Shown here in pieces: positions 1-7,025 of a DNA stretch of 11,870 nucleotides. The stretch lies in assembly GCA_038150225.1 (NCBI GenBank), contig JAYQWG010000046.1, forward strand, positions 1-11,870. Reading direction: 5' to 3'. The notes beneath the pieces were generated by a model, which worked only from the letters and a program-made list of their open reading frames with translations, did no database searches and was not told where the DNA came from. The translations under genes and the position numbers were made by a program. The DNA comes from Lucifugimonas sp038150225 (lineage in GTDB: Bacteria; Chloroflexota; Dehalococcoidia; Lucifugimonadales; Lucifugimonadaceae). Each line of letters begins with the position of its first letter. Positions within the stretch are counted from its first letter, which is position 1.

Positions 1-579
1 TTGTACCTCGGTGCGAAGTATGCCGTACCTGCAATGGAAGAATCTGGAGTAGATCCGAACTTCGAGCAATCAGACTGGTCGGGTAACGGTCGAAGGCACG
101 GGAACCCCCCGGCACAGAACGTTGGACGAATAGTAAACATGTCTTCCGTTCACGGATTGCTGCAAGCGCCGCGCTCACTCATTTACGAGTCTGGAAAAGC
201 CGCGGTCATCGGACTCACGAAGCAAATGGCGGTTGATTTTGGACCGCTTGGAATTACCGTGAATGCAATTGCGCCCGGACACATCGTTACGGAGCGAGGG
301 AACGAGATGTGGAACGAAGTTGGAAACGACGAGGGATTCCGACTATTCGAGCTTCACTACCCGGTGCGACGAACAGGCATTCCAGAGGATATTGCAAACG
401 CTGTAGCGTTCTTGTGTTCAAACGAAGCTTCGTTCATCACCGGGCAGGTACTTGCAGTAGATGGCGGTATGTCGATCCAGCTGCAGGAAAATATCGTGAT
501 GGACTCGAAGGATTACATTGTGGCGAATCCTGAACTGCGAACCCACTTCGATGTTGGGCGTGGATCCAGTCGGTTTTAG
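1..579 (+). CDS. SDR family oxidoreductase, 5' end outside window
   Basis: This is the C-terminal part of a classical short-chain dehydrogenase/reductase, an NAD(P)(H)-dependent cytosolic enzyme acting on alcohols or ketones. The first 192 residues visible contain the catalytic Ser49 (NMSS), Tyr62 and Lys66 (YESGK), with the usual 13-residue Ser-Tyr spacing. They also contain the NAIAPGHIVTE segment after the active site and the conserved end block ITGQVLAVDGG near residues 146-156. The N-terminal TGxxxGxG cofactor loop is missing, so the gene begins upstream of base 1 and the TTG at base 1 is not a credible start. After the DGG block, where most SDRs end within about ten residues, this protein runs on for roughly 36 residues, which is longer than usual. 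A loop at residues 16-40 before the central strand is also long. The substrate is unknown. The 3' end overlaps the next frame. Confidence 0.9.
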   Translation: MYLGAKYAVPAMEESGVDPNFEQSDWSGNGRRHGNPPAQNVGRIVNMSSVHGLLQAPRSLIYESGKAAVIGLTKQMAVDFGPLGITVNAIAPGHIVTERGNEMWNEVGNDEGFRLFELHYPVRRTGIPEDIANAVAFLCSNEASFITGQVLAVDGGMSIQLQENIVMDSKDYIVANPELRTHFDVGRGSSRF

Positions 580-961
580 ATTGAGAATTTTGGGATCAAT
601 AAGTTCAAGCGTTCGAAACGCATTGATGACGGCCTGGGTTGTACTCGGGCTTGTCAGCATTGGACTGTTCCAGTTTCATCCTGATCACTCGGACCGAGAG
701 TTCAGTATGGTTCTGGCACTCATGGGTCTGACGGCGCTTGGAACGATCGTCGGGTTGATTGTTCTTCGGATCACTGACTCGCTATCGAAACGCAAAGGAT
801 CATCGAGAAAAGTCTCACTTTGGGCGTATTTCCTCGCAATAGTTGCCCTTGTTCCGGTTGCCTACACCAGCCTAATCATCCCGTGGATCGTGCTCGTCAT
901 CGTCACTCTCGCTTATGTGCGATGGAAGTGGGGATGGGCTGATTCGAGGTTCTCTAAGTAG
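518..961 (+). CDS. small multi-pass membrane protein, unknown function
   Basis: I do not recognise this family. The 147-residue frame is strongly hydrophobic, with about four predicted membrane helices: one near residues 36-54 (AWVVLGLVSIGLF), one at 63-82 (MVLALMGLTALGTIVGLIVL), and two closely spaced in 99-133 separated by a Pro-rich turn. A basic loop (SKRKGSSRK) lies between helices 2 and 3 and would be cytoplasmic by the positive-inside rule. The start is uncertain. TTG at 518 has an AAGGA five bases upstream but overlaps the SDR by 62 bases. ATG at 551 has no clear SD, and TTG at 581 or 590 would avoid the overlap altogether. All choices keep the membrane helices. Long unbroken hydrophobic segments argue that it is real. 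It sits between the SDR and leuS on the same strand. Confidence 0.6.
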   Translation: MWRILNCEPTSMLGVDPVGFRLRILGSISSSVRNALMTAWVVLGLVSIGLFQFHPDHSDREFSMVLALMGLTALGTIVGLIVLRITDSLSKRKGSSRKVSLWAYFLAIVALVPVAYTSLIIPWIVLVIVTLAYVRWKWGWADSRFSK

Positions 962-984
962 CAACTTTCGGTTATCCCGATTGG

Positions 985-990
985 TAGAAT
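985..990 (+). promoter_or_regulatory. possible -10 element upstream of leuS
   Basis: TAGAAT matches TATAAT at five of six positions and lies in the gap before leuS, 89 bases from its TTG. No good -35 hexamer sits at the right distance, so this is a weak call. The same gap holds a perfect 10-base palindrome, TCACGCGTGA (999-1008), and the inverted repeat GGCTAT/ATAGCC (1027-1032 and 1042-1047) around TTGATCAA. I looked for a T-box (TGGNACCGCG-type sequence with a leader and terminator) and did not see one. Confidence 0.25.
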
Positions 991-1078
991 TTGCCACTTC
1001 ACGCGTGAGACGCGCGCACGAACTGGGGCTATGTTTGATCAATAGCCAAGAGTAGAAGTACGAATCCGGAACTGCATT

Positions 1079-3580
1079 TTGACTACATCGAGCACAAATC
1101 GATCAACCTCAGGAGATGACGCTGGTGGCGTTACCGAGCGCTACAACCCTGCTGAGATTGAGAAGAAATGGCAGCAGAAGTGGGAAGCCGACGGTATTTA
1201 CGAGGCTCCCGATCACGTTGATGGCAAAGAGAATTTCTTTGCTCTTGTGATGTTTCCTTACCCATCTGGCGAACTCCACATGGGTCACTGGTTCCAGTAC
1301 TCAGGTGCGGATGCCCACGCTCGCTTCAAGCGTATGCAGGGCTACAACGTCATGCACCCACAAGGGTTCGATTCGTTTGGTCTTCCTGCCGAGAACGCCG
1401 CGATCGAACGTGGTGCTGACCCGCGTGAGTGGACCTACTCGAATATCGAGAACGCCAGACGACAGTTCCGAGAAATGGGAGCGGGTTACGACTGGTCACG
1501 GGAACTCGTTTCGTCTGACCCTGAGTACTACAAGTGGAACCAATACTTCTTCCTGAAATTTTACGAGAACGGACTTGCCTATCGTGAGCATGGTCCTGCC
1601 AACTGGTGTCCAAAAGACCAGACAACACTTGCAAACGAGCAGGTGAAAGACGGAGTTTGCGAACGTTGTGGAACGACGGTTGTAAAGCGGAATTTGCCAC
1701 AGTGGTTCTTTGCGATCACCAAGTACGCCAATGAGCTCCTTGATTTCAGCAAGCTCGATTGGCCTGAAAACATCATCACGATGCAGCGGAACTGGATCGG
1801 ACGTTCATCAGGAACGACTATTGGCTTCGATGTAGGCGAATTCGCTACGGGCGAAAAGATCGAAACGTTTACAACGCGAATCGACACCGTCTTCGGGGTG
1901 ACGTTTGTTGTCCTGGCCCCTGAGCACCCACTCGTTGAAAAACTCACTCAGCCTGAGCAAAAAGCTGCGGTTGATGAATACGTCGCCAACGCGAGCCGTG
2001 AAACTGAGATTGAGCGCACCTCTACTGAACGTGAAAAGACCGGTGTCTCAACTGGCGCTTACTGCATTAACCCGCTAAACGGTGAACGAGTGCCAGTTCT
2101 GGTTGGTGACTACGTACTTGCATCGTATGGAACAGGGGCGGTTATGGGGGTACCTGCTCACGACGAACGCGACTTTGTATTTGCCAAAAAGTATGACCTT
2201 GAAATTCGAGTTGTAGTTTCGCCGCCTGACTGGGACGGCGGTGACCTTGAAGCCGCATGGATTCCACCTGGGACACAGGTTAACTCTGGCGAGTTCGACG
2301 GCATGTCGAGTGTCGAGGGCAAAGAAGCCATCGCCGATAAGATCGAGTCGAATGGATGGGGTGAGCGAACCGTAACGTATCACCTACGTGACTGGCTCAT
2401 TTCGCGTCAGCGTTTCTGGGGCACACCCATCCCAATTATTCACTGTGACGACTGCGGAACTGTTCCGGTCCCTGAAAAAGATCTGCCGGTACTCCTTCCA
2501 GATAAGCCAAAATTCGGTGAGGCCGGAAAGTCGCCTCTGACTGAGGATCCGGAATTTTTCAACACTACTTGCCCGGATTGTGGCAAAGCAGCAACTCGCG
2601 AGACAGATACGCTTGACACATTCGTTTGTTCGTCGTGGTACCACCTGAGGTTCGCGAGTCCGAATCCTGGTGAGGATCCATTGGATGCCGATAAGGTCCT
2701 CGCCTGGGTTCCTGTTCATTCGTACATTGGCGGCGCAGAACACGCAGTGATGCACCTGCTGTACTCCCGCTTCTTCAATAAAGCGTTGAGAGACTCTGGG
2801 TTTGTTGAATTCGATGAGCCGTACACGAAGCTCACGAATCAGGGAATGTTGATCAAAGATGGTCGAAAGATTTCGAAACGTTCGAATCCGCTCCCACCTG
2901 ATCCAGTTGTCGAAAAACACGGTGCAGACACTCTCCGTCTGTACCTGATGTTCCTGGGTCCGTGGGACCAGGGTGGAGACTGGTCCGACTCTGGTATCAA
3001 CGGTATTACTCGCTGGTTGGGTCGAATTTGGGACGTAGCGCAGCGAGATGAATCGAAACTCGGTGATTCGAGTGATCCTGATGCTGCTCGTGAGCTTGAT
3101 CGGGCATCGCACTCGACTACCCAGCGCGTGCTTACTGACATGGAAGCATTCAAGTTCAACACTTCAATCGCTGCGCTCATGGAGTACACCACCGCACTGA
3201 TTCGAGCTTACGACGCAGGTGATGTGTCGGCTAATCAATGGCGCGCCGGGGTTGATCGACTACTGCTCCACACAGCTCCACTGGCGCCGCACATTGCAGA
3301 AGAGTTGTGGCAGCGAACAGGCCACAGCGGATCCGTCCATCTCGAACTCAATCCGGAATTTGACGAAGCTCGGACGGCGACAGACACGATTACGTTGGCG
3401 ATTCAGGTTCAAGGCAAGCTACGTGACCAGGTAGAAGTTGCTGCTGATATTGATCAGGCCGGAGCGGTTGCTGCAGCGAAGGCGGCTCCGAACGTGGAAC
3501 GTCACCTTGAAGGCATGACTATTGTCAAAGAGATCTATGTCCCGGGTCGGCTCGTGAACATCGTGGTTCGCCCAAGCTAA
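1079..3580 (+). CDS. leuS: leucyl-tRNA synthetase
   Basis: This class I aminoacyl-tRNA synthetase charges tRNA-Leu and is cytosolic. At 833 residues it is close to the usual bacterial length. The HIGH motif is HMGH at residues 67-70. A zinc insertion follows with CPKD (Cys177) and CERC (Cys194, Cys197). The CP1 editing domain has the Thr-rich TTRIDT (265-270) and VPAHDERD (358-365), whose Asp residues hold mischarged amino acids in known LeuRS. The RQRFWG block follows, then two more Cys pairs, and the C-terminal ITLAIQVQGKLRD domain. The KMSKS loop reads KISKR (597-601), which is divergent. The start is TTG at 1079: an in-frame stop at 1043 leaves no earlier start, and no ATG or GTG precedes the conserved TERYNP block. 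The SD is weak. The stop codon overlaps the ATG of the next small ORF. Confidence 0.98.
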   Translation: MTTSSTNRSTSGDDAGGVTERYNPAEIEKKWQQKWEADGIYEAPDHVDGKENFFALVMFPYPSGELHMGHWFQYSGADAHARFKRMQGYNVMHPQGFDSFGLPAENAAIERGADPREWTYSNIENARRQFREMGAGYDWSRELVSSDPEYYKWNQYFFLKFYENGLAYREHGPANWCPKDQTTLANEQVKDGVCERCGTTVVKRNLPQWFFAITKYANELLDFSKLDWPENIITMQRNWIGRSSGTTIGFDVGEFATGEKIETFTTRIDTVFGVTFVVLAPEHPLVEKLTQPEQKAAVDEYVANASRETEIERTSTEREKTGVSTGAYCINPLNGERVPVLVGDYVLASYGTGAVMGVPAHDERDFVFAKKYDLEIRVVVSPPDWDGGDLEAAWIPPGTQVNSGEFDGMSSVEGKEAIADKIESNGWGERTVTYHLRDWLISRQRFWGTPIPIIHCDDCGTVPVPEKDLPVLLPDKPKFGEAGKSPLTEDPEFFNTTCPDCGKAATRETDTLDTFVCSSWYHLRFASPNPGEDPLDADKVLAWVPVHSYIGGAEHAVMHLLYSRFFNKALRDSGFVEFDEPYTKLTNQGMLIKDGRKISKRSNPLPPDPVVEKHGADTLRLYLMFLGPWDQGGDWSDSGINGITRWLGRIWDVAQRDESKLGDSSDPDAARELDRASHSTTQRVLTDMEAFKFNTSIAALMEYTTALIRAYDAGDVSANQWRAGVDRLLLHTAPLAPHIAEELWQRTGHSGSVHLELNPEFDEARTATDTITLAIQVQGKLRDQVEVAADIDQAGAVAAAKAAPNVERHLEGMTIVKEIYVPGRLVNIVVRPS

Positions 3581-3687
3581 TGGCCGATGAGCCTGAAAGC
3601 GATCATTCGAGAGTTCGACGAAACGCGACTCGTGTGAAATACGATCCTGAGCCTATCAACGAAACTCTTTCACAGTGGAACATGTAG
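3580..3687 (+). CDS. 35-residue hypothetical ORF coupled to leuS
   Basis: The ATG of this ORF uses the last base of the leuS TAA stop (TAATG), a typical arrangement for translational coupling. The 35-residue product starts MADEPESDHSRVRRNATRVK and ends LSQWNM. It is hydrophilic, with an acidic N-terminus followed by a basic stretch, and has no signal peptide, membrane helix or cysteine. I do not recognise it. Its TAG stop at 3685-3687 touches the AGAGG ribosome-binding site of the downstream peroxiredoxin-like gene, 11 bases before that gene's TTG. It could be a real small protein, a translated linker that keeps ribosomes moving into the selenoprotein gene, or chance. The neat junctions at both ends are the only support. 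Confidence 0.4.
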   Translation: MADEPESDHSRVRRNATRVKYDPEPINETLSQWNM

Positions 3688-3698
3688 AGGAATCGAAT

Positions 3699-4163
3699 TT
3701 GCTCAACCCAGGAGATCAATTTCCAGACATCACAATTTCGTTGCCTCGCGGTGAGTCTATTTCCGTTCTGGAGGCCACTAAAAATTGCTGGGTTTATTTG
3801 CTGTTCTACCGGGGTGGCTGGTGAGGTTACTGTCGGCGGCAGTTGGCCGCTGTTCAGGAGCAAATTCGACTACTCAAGCGACTAAACATAAATGTGATTG
3901 CTTCAAGTCCGGATACCGAAGCTGGAGCACGTGAGATGGTCTCAAGCGAAAAGCTGGATTTCGCGGTTGGGTTCGGTATGGACCGTCAAATGATTAATTG
4001 CGTGCATGCAATTCCAGGTGAACGGAAGGGTGAACTAATCGTTCAACCTGCCGAATTCATCATCAAGCCCGGCGGAGAAATTGCTGCATCGATGTATGCA
4101 ACGACCCAGCTGGGTAGGATGAACCCACGAGAAATCGCGGTATTCGTGAAAGACCGGTCGTAG
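3699..4163 (+). CDS. peroxiredoxin-like (AhpC/TSA fold) selenoprotein, in-frame TGA read as Sec
   Basis: Reading through one TGA (3822-3824) gives a 154-residue thioredoxin-fold protein of the peroxiredoxin-like AhpC/TSA group, expected to reduce peroxides or disulfides in the cytosol. It opens with LNPGDQFPDI, typical of these proteins. A hydrophobic strand follows, then FYRGGW-U42-GYC45-RRQLA, which matches the family active site FYRGxWCPYCxxQL with selenocysteine in place of the first cysteine. Downstream come the ASSPD strand, the cis-Pro segment QPAEF and the end block LGRMNPREI. Homology is continuous in the same frame on both sides of the TGA. The start is TTG at 3699, with AGAGG eight bases upstream. 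A SECIS-like hairpin follows the TGA. A Cys-codon nonsense mutation or sequencing error is the alternative, but it would not explain the hairpin. A standard caller would keep only the part from about 3843. Confidence 0.85.
3822..3824 (+). other. in-frame UGA selenocysteine codon (Sec42)
   Basis: This TGA is the only stop in a 155-codon frame. It sits at the position of the first cysteine of the CxxC active site, between RGGW and GYCRRQ. The resolving Cys45 is kept, giving UxxC. This is the usual exchange in redox selenoproteins. Confidence 0.82.
3830..3857 (+). promoter_or_regulatory. candidate bacterial SECIS hairpin
   Basis: The stem pairs CTG (3830-3832) with CAG (3855-3857). Then comes a small internal loop (U3833 against UU 3853-3854), and CGGCGGC (3834-3840) pairs with GCCGCTG (3846-3852), with one G-U pair. 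The apical loop is AGTTG (3841-3845), with G at its second position. The loop begins 16 bases after the UGA. A stem-loop inside the coding region just after UGA, with a G in the first two loop positions, is what the SelB elongation factor recognises in bacteria. The unpaired U on the stem also recalls the bulged U of the fdhF element. Confidence 0.75.
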
Positions 4164-4186
4164 TTACGAAATGATTCTGGGACCGA

Positions 4187-4215
4187 TTGCCTAAGTGTTC
4201 GCGCGCTCCTAAGAT
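4187..4215 (+). promoter_or_regulatory. candidate sigma-70 promoter for the MDR dehydrogenase
   Basis: TTGCCT (4187-4192) and TAAGAT (4210-4215) are separated by exactly 17 bases, each matching the consensus at four of six positions. The pair lies in the 93-base gap between the selenoprotein stop and the dehydrogenase ATG, leaving about 35 bases of leader. It suggests the dehydrogenase is transcribed separately from leuS. No rho-independent terminator is visible in the gap. Confidence 0.4.
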
Positions 4216-4256
4216 TCCGCTATTAGGTTCAAACTGGACTTCGATGAGGTAAATCA

Positions 4257-5258
4257 ATGCGCGCAATGACCTGGCATGGCGGGGACAACTTCACACTGGA
4301 TGAGGTAGCGATTCCCTCTCCTGAGGCAGGTTGGGTCCTTGTGAAGATTGATTCGGTTGGTGTGTGCGGGACCGATGTTCACATTACCCAGGGACTATTC
4401 CCGTCAACTCCCCCGAAGATTCTCGGGCACGAGTCTTCAGGAGTGATTGTTGAGGTTGGTTCAGGTGTCGAAAAATCTCGTATCGGTGAGCGAGTGACTC
4501 TCAATACGACGAGTCACTGCGGAAAGTGCGCAGCTTGCCTGACATGGTCGGAATCTCGCTGCGAGAACCTTGAAGCTACTTCAGGAATGTTTGCCGAGTA
4601 CGCAGTTGCACCTTCGCAGTCTGCCGTGAAAATTCCTGCTTCTCTTGATCTTGAACAGGCCTGTTTGACCGAACCAGCCTCGTGTTGCCTTTCAGGCGCC
4701 GAAATGATGTCAATTGGTGACAACAACGTCGGAGTCGTTATCGGTGGCGGGATCATGGGGCTTTTCACGCTGGCTTTTCTCAAGCAGCGTGGCGTGAAGA
4801 CGATGATCATGTCGGAGCCGGTCTCAGCTCGTCGCGAAATGGCGACTCAGTTTGGAGCTGATCTTTTGCACGATCCTTCAGACGGCGACCTTGGTGAGTT
4901 CGTTAAGGACCATAACGGTGGATATGGAGCGAATATTGCAGCAGAAGTCGTAGGGAAACCTGAACTGGTCGCAAAGTGCGTTGAAGTTGTTCGACCTCGA
5001 GGGCAAGTGTTGATGATCGGGGTCAGCCCGGAAGGCGCTCCGCTGCCGGTGGATCTGTATGACATGCACTACCGAGAAGTCACGCTCAAAGGAGCCTTTG
5101 GTCGCGGAGATGTATTTGCGAGGACTCCGGAAGCGATCAGCAAGTTGAACCTCGCTGGCGTGATCTCGGCTCGGTACTCGCTCGATCAAGTGCCACAAGC
5201 AATCGTTGATTCAGGAGAGGGCAATGGCGTAAAGCTAGTCGTGAAGCCGGACGGGTAG
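4257..5258 (+). CDS. zinc-dependent MDR alcohol/polyol dehydrogenase
   Basis: This is a 333-residue medium-chain dehydrogenase of the threonine/sorbitol/galactitol-type group, NAD(P)-dependent and cytosolic, oxidising a secondary alcohol of a polyol, sugar acid or amino acid. Catalytic zinc ligands are visible: Cys37 (GVCGTDVH), His58-Glu59 (GHES) and Glu139 (TEPASC). The structural zinc site is complete, with Cys88, Cys91, Cys94 and Cys102. The nucleotide-binding loop is GGGIMG (163-168), and an acidic residue (Glu in MSEP) follows the next strand, which favours NAD over NADP. The ATG at 4257 has GAGGT six bases upstream. It is slightly short for the group (340-350 is common), with a compact region after the structural zinc lobe. 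The exact substrate is not readable. It converges with the FGGY kinase gene. Confidence 0.92.
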   Translation: MRAMTWHGGDNFTLDEVAIPSPEAGWVLVKIDSVGVCGTDVHITQGLFPSTPPKILGHESSGVIVEVGSGVEKSRIGERVTLNTTSHCGKCAACLTWSESRCENLEATSGMFAEYAVAPSQSAVKIPASLDLEQACLTEPASCCLSGAEMMSIGDNNVGVVIGGGIMGLFTLAFLKQRGVKTMIMSEPVSARREMATQFGADLLHDPSDGDLGEFVKDHNGGYGANIAAEVVGKPELVAKCVEVVRPRGQVLMIGVSPEGAPLPVDLYDMHYREVTLKGAFGRGDVFARTPEAISKLNLAGVISARYSLDQVPQAIVDSGEGNGVKLVVKPDG

Positions 5259-5325
5259 GTTTGTGCTCGTTAGCTCCGGGCGTGAAAGAGTCATTTGGTC
5301 GCGAGTTGAAATCTCATATCCCTAA

Positions 5326-5401
5326 CCCTTTCCATTCCGGAAAGGGGACCAAGTGCGCAGCCTACCCGAATTAGACAGTCCTCGGAGAGAGAGCGAGGCT
5401 G
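5326..5401. terminator. two hairpins between convergent genes, possible terminators
   Basis: CCCTTTCC (5326-5333) pairs perfectly with GGAAAGGG (5339-5346) over a five-base loop. A second hairpin pairs CAG and CCTCG (5376-5384, one bulged T) with CGAGG and CTG (5394-5401). They sit between the stops of the + strand dehydrogenase and the - strand kinase, where terminators are expected. Neither has a proper T-run after it, so intrinsic termination is uncertain. They may act as mRNA 3' end stabilisers. Confidence 0.35.
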
Positions 5402-5404
5402 TGA

Positions 5405-6859
5405 TTAAACGGCGAATTCGCGACTGGCCTCGGATATTGAGGTATATGAACCATCTGCGACAGCAGCGCAGATTGCTGCACCTACGGCTGCTTCTTCGTT
5501 CAACTTCCCGAGTTCGAGGGACAAGCCGAACTCAGATTCTAGCGACCGTCGGAGGACAGGGTTGAGCTTGAGTCCGTTGCCGGATCCAACAAGTCGGTTG
5601 CGCTCGGGCGCACCCAGATTAACCGCTTCCCGGTAAGAATCAGCGAGCTGAGCTGCCATTGCTTCAAACAACGCGCGTGCCATGTGTCCTGGCGTGAATG
5701 TTCCTGGAGTTAGTTCACGAATAGCTGCTTTTGCGAGAGGGTTTCTTCTTGACCCGGTGAACAATGGATCGAATTTCACGCCCTCTGCGCCTGCAGGAAC
5801 TTCGGATGCTAACTTGACAAGTCGATCGTAAATCTCATCAGGACCGAGTTCGTATCCGGCGATAGCGCGACTTGCGTTGTTGAAGAACTCTCGTAGCGTG
5901 CGGAAAGTGCGACCACCTACGACGCCTACACCAGCTAACAAGTATCCACCTTGCAAATAGGGGCGAAGTTCAAGCCAGCCACGCGGCATCGGTGAGTCGA
6001 CGTAAATCGAACTTTGTCCGCCTGTTCCAATGTTGATTGCCACAGTGTTTTCGTAGTCGGAAACGGTACCTGCGAAACTGCACTGGTGGTCGCCTGACGC
6101 GATGGCCACTGGAATTCCTGGCTGTACGTTCAATCGGTTAGCGATCACATCGGTCACGTGACCTGCAACCGAGCAGGATTCACCCAGATTGGAGAACCAG
6201 CTGAGTTCTAACCCGAGAGTTTTTATGAGCTCACGATCCCAATCGAGTTTTGTGACGTCATAAACACCCCAACTAAGTGCGTCCGTTGGATCGGTGACTG
6301 GTCGTGTGTCGGTTAGTCGAGAGACTATAAATTCAGGCGCTGTCGTCCCGTGCACACCTGCTGGAATCTGATCGTGCGCTTTGAGCCAGAACAACGTTGG
6401 AGCCGTGTAACCCGTAACAAGTGGGCATCCCACGTTATCGAACGCTGGCAAACCACCGCCTTCTACAACAGCACCGCCCATTTCGCCCATCACATCGAGG
6501 TAAGTGCGGGTTTCACCCTCGACCGTGTCCTTTGCGCGCTGATCCTGCCATGAGATGAACTTACCGACTGAGTTTAGATCGTTGTCGAGAAACTGGAGTC
6601 CTTGCTGCTGACCGGTGACTCCAACAGCTGCGGGCATTGCTCCAGTTTGCAACACGAGCGAACCAGCATTGTCGATCGCCAATTCCGTCATGCGTTCCAG
6701 GTCCCACTCAGAGCGACCGATTTTTTTGTCGTCTGGTGACGTTATTTCGGCTGTGTTCGGGACACTCGATGATCCGACGACGGATTTTGTTACTAGGTCG
6801 ATGATGACGGCAGAGATCGACGTTGATCCGACATCAATTGCGAGGTAATGAGTAGGCAT
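5405..6859 (-). CDS. FGGY-family carbohydrate kinase, sedoheptulokinase-like
   Basis: This is a 484-residue ATP-dependent sugar kinase of the FGGY family. The N-terminal domain has the phosphate loop DVGSTS (9-14), VTGQQQG (81-87) and SWQDQR (103-108). The catalytic Asp is in GDHQC (256-260, Asp257), followed by the second phosphate motif INIGTGGQSS. The C-terminal domain has the adenosine motif VGSGNGLKLN and ends with AAVGAAI. The WQD motif, the GD-x-Q-x-S pattern and the GSGxGLxxNxVL pattern resemble sedoheptulokinase (SHPK/CARKL) more than xylulokinase or glycerol kinase, from memory of these families. It probably phosphorylates a ketose or sugar alcohol. The ATG at 6859 lacks a clear SD. 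It converges with the MDR dehydrogenase and lies 166 bases downstream of the enolase-superfamily gene. Confidence 0.88.
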   Translation of the reverse strand: MPTHYLAIDVGSTSISAVIIDLVTKSVVGSSSVPNTAEITSPDDKKIGRSEWDLERMTELAIDNAGSLVLQTGAMPAAVGVTGQQQGLQFLDNDLNSVGKFISWQDQRAKDTVEGETRTYLDVMGEMGGAVVEGGGLPAFDNVGCPLVTGYTAPTLFWLKAHDQIPAGVHGTTAPEFIVSRLTDTRPVTDPTDALSWGVYDVTKLDWDRELIKTLGLELSWFSNLGESCSVAGHVTDVIANRLNVQPGIPVAIASGDHQCSFAGTVSDYENTVAINIGTGGQSSIYVDSPMPRGWLELRPYLQGGYLLAGVGVVGGRTFRTLREFFNNASRAIAGYELGPDEIYDRLVKLASEVPAGAEGVKFDPLFTGSRRNPLAKAAIRELTPGTFTPGHMARALFEAMAAQLADSYREAVNLGAPERNRLVGSGNGLKLNPVLRRSLESEFGLSLELGKLNEEAAVGAAICAAVADGSYTSISEASREFAV

Positions 6860-6913
6860 CGAGAAAGTTTAGCGGGCGTGGATTGTCAGCGTGACCAAGA
6901 TCTCGATCCAGGA

Positions 6914-6952
6914 TCAAGTCTGAGATGACATCGGACCTCCCGTACTTCCCAA
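6914..6952 (-). other. possible short leader ORF upstream of the kinase
   Basis: In the 166-base gap between the enolase-superfamily stop and the kinase start, the - strand carries two strong SD sequences, both GGAGGT (6966-6961 and 6940-6935). The first is eight bases before a TTG opening a 12-codon ORF. The second is three bases before an internal ATG in the same frame; both end at the TGA at 6916-6914. It might be a leader peptide, a vestige, or chance. The palindrome GATCCAGGATC (6905-6915) overlaps its end. Confidence 0.2.
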
Positions 6953-7025
6953 CTGAATTTACCTCCAGCAAGGTCGGGACGTGAGATAGATGGTCAATAT
7001 TCCTAAGACTCCGGTTGGCAGGCGC

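Noticed and set aside
962..1078. T-box leader or riboswitch before leuS
   Set aside because: There is no T-box consensus, specifier hairpin or terminator. Only short palindromes are present.
2384..3112. A long 242-codon - strand frame inside leuS
   Set aside because: It is antisense to conserved LeuRS sequence, and its product has no recognisable motifs.
3822..3824. TGA as a pseudogene-making nonsense mutation
   Set aside because: It falls exactly on the redox cysteine, the rest of the gene is intact, and a SECIS-like hairpin follows. It cannot be fully excluded without the sel genes.
3603..3863. An 86-codon open frame on the - strand across the selenoprotein N-terminus
   Set aside because: It has no recognisable protein features and lies opposite a frame with clear family homology on both sides of the TGA.
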